Assembly: GCA_016199325.1 (NCBI GenBank)
Contig: JACQGW010000127.1
Coordinates: 1 to 13,818, forward strand
Source: Chloroflexota bacterium
Lineage (GTDB): Bacteria > Chloroflexota > Dehalococcoidia > JACQGW01
Direction: 5' to 3'
Length of the DNA: 13,818 bases
The notes beneath the pieces were generated by a model. It was not told the DNA's origin. It ran no database searches and saw nothing but the letters and a program-made list of their open reading frames with translations. Below, in pieces: positions 13,507 to 13,818 of the stretch. Numbering within the stretch: position 1 is the stretch's first letter; the number at the start of each line of letters is the position of its first letter. Made by a program: the position numbers and the translations under genes.

Positions 13507-13667
13507 GTCGGCAGTCGGTAGTCGGCAGTCGGCAGTCCGCCTCCCGACTCTCGACTGCCACCTTTCGACTCCCGACCACCCCTCTCGACCGCCGCCTCTC
13601 GACCGCCGATCCCCGCCTCTCGACTGCCGACTGCCGACTGCCGACTCATCACTCATCACCCATCACT
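13507..13667. repeat. Mosaic array of 23 phased heptamers
   Basis: Every seven bases from 13507 to 13667 begins a new unit. GTCGGCA/GTCGGTA comes first (five units), then TCCCGAC/TCTCGAC and CTCGACC/GCCGCCT types, then GCCGACT (three perfect) and finally CATCACT/CATCACC. Families used separately elsewhere in the window are joined here without loss of phase. It lies upstream of the GT-C gene, whose reading frame runs back through it. Confidence 0.85.
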
Positions 13668-13743
13668 TCGTAAAGGTGTAGGACTTTCGGGCTGGCTGAG
13701 GTAGTGTACGGAGTATTGTGTCAATTTGGCAGGGGGTGACAAT

Positions 13744-13801
13744 CAGGCGGCTCTCCTGTAGGCTGGAGTGGGGAAAACTCTGGCCGAAGGAGGGCCGCCT
13801 G
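13744..13801 (+). promoter_or_regulatory. Hairpin sequestering a ribosome binding site
   Basis: CAGGCGGCTCTCCT (13744-13757) pairs with AGGAGGGCCGCCTG (13788-13801) over 14 positions, with one G-U in RNA. The right arm contains most of the Shine-Dalgarno sequence AAGGAGG (13787-13793) and ends just before the ATG at 13802. This layout would block translation of any transcript long enough to include both arms. Confidence 0.65.
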
Positions 13802-13818
13802 ATGGCACGGAGGGTAAC
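13802..13818 (+). CDS. Start of a gene cut by the window edge (putative transposase)
   Basis: Only ATG GCA CGG AGG GTA and two further bases are present (MARRV). The start is supported by AAGGAGG eight bases upstream. Five residues identify nothing. The transposase suggestion rests only on the upstream terminus-like sequence and the sequestering hairpin. Confidence 0.4.

Larger units (their letters stand above)
13680..13818 (+). mobile_element. Probable left end of an insertion sequence (IS256-like?), truncated by the window
   Basis: The composition changes after the heptamer array. GTGTACGGAGTATTGTGTCAA (13704 onward) resembles IS256-family termini as I remember them. A short dyad TGTCA (13719-13723) and TGACA (13737-13741) follows, and then a strong ribosome binding site and ATG. 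The other end is outside the window, so neither inverted repeats nor target duplication can be checked. Confidence 0.4.

Overview
The window is a high-GC bacterial chromosome segment with ordinary housekeeping genes embedded in an unusually repeat-rich background. No ribosomal RNA or marker protein fixes the taxonomy. The combination of GC-rich, Shine-Dalgarno-led genes, leucyl aminopeptidase and class II fumarase, and short palindromic and heptameric intergenic repeats resembles environmental Chloroflexota genomes. That is an inference, not something the sequence proves.

Layout. 1-1995: M17 leucyl aminopeptidase on the minus strand, then an oppositely transcribed tRNA-Pro(TGG). 2348-3840: a small accessory block on the minus strand. 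It holds a helix-turn-helix antitoxin-like gene overlapping a PIN-domain toxin-like gene that is split by a frameshift, followed by an orphan ribbon-helix-helix antitoxin-like gene. 3840-4531: a 690-base gene-free stretch with at least four dyad repeats, including a 28-bp-stem hairpin at 4337-4413. 4532-6518: a stand-alone receiver-domain response regulator and a glutamate-1-semialdehyde-aminomutase-like class III aminotransferase. 6549-6649: a repeat dyad between convergent genes. 6662-8781: class II fumarase preceded by a GNAT acetyltransferase whose C-terminus is a 12-bp tandem repeat encoding (EGRT)7. 8962-9585: a nucleotidyltransferase. 9739-10944: a small DUF4177-like protein and a GT4 glycosyltransferase in one operon. 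11097-13412: a multi-pass GT-C (family 39-like) glycosyltransferase on the minus strand. 13680-13818: probably the left end of an insertion sequence, with the transposase start codon just inside the window edge.

The main theme of interest is repeats. Arrays of 7-bp units occur at five or more sites (124-158, 8844-8878, 9647-9725, 10944-11100, 13507-13667). They are often arranged as facing arrays that are inverse complements of each other and sit exactly at gene boundaries, even supplying a stop codon. Separate palindromic elements lie inside coding sequence without breaking the frame: two in hydrophilic loops of the GT-C protein (11811-11909, 13001-13076), and a less regular one at the antitoxin/toxin junction (3361-3405). 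This recalls the protein-coding palindromic elements of Rickettsia and the short tandemly repeated heptamers of cyanobacteria. I know of no named counterpart for this kind of genome, but could not search.

Metabolically the genes do not form one pathway. Fumarase serves the TCA cycle, the aminopeptidase peptide turnover, and the two glycosyltransferases probably envelope polysaccharide or glycolipid. The toxin-antitoxin remnants, the repeats and the putative insertion sequence suggest a plastic region.
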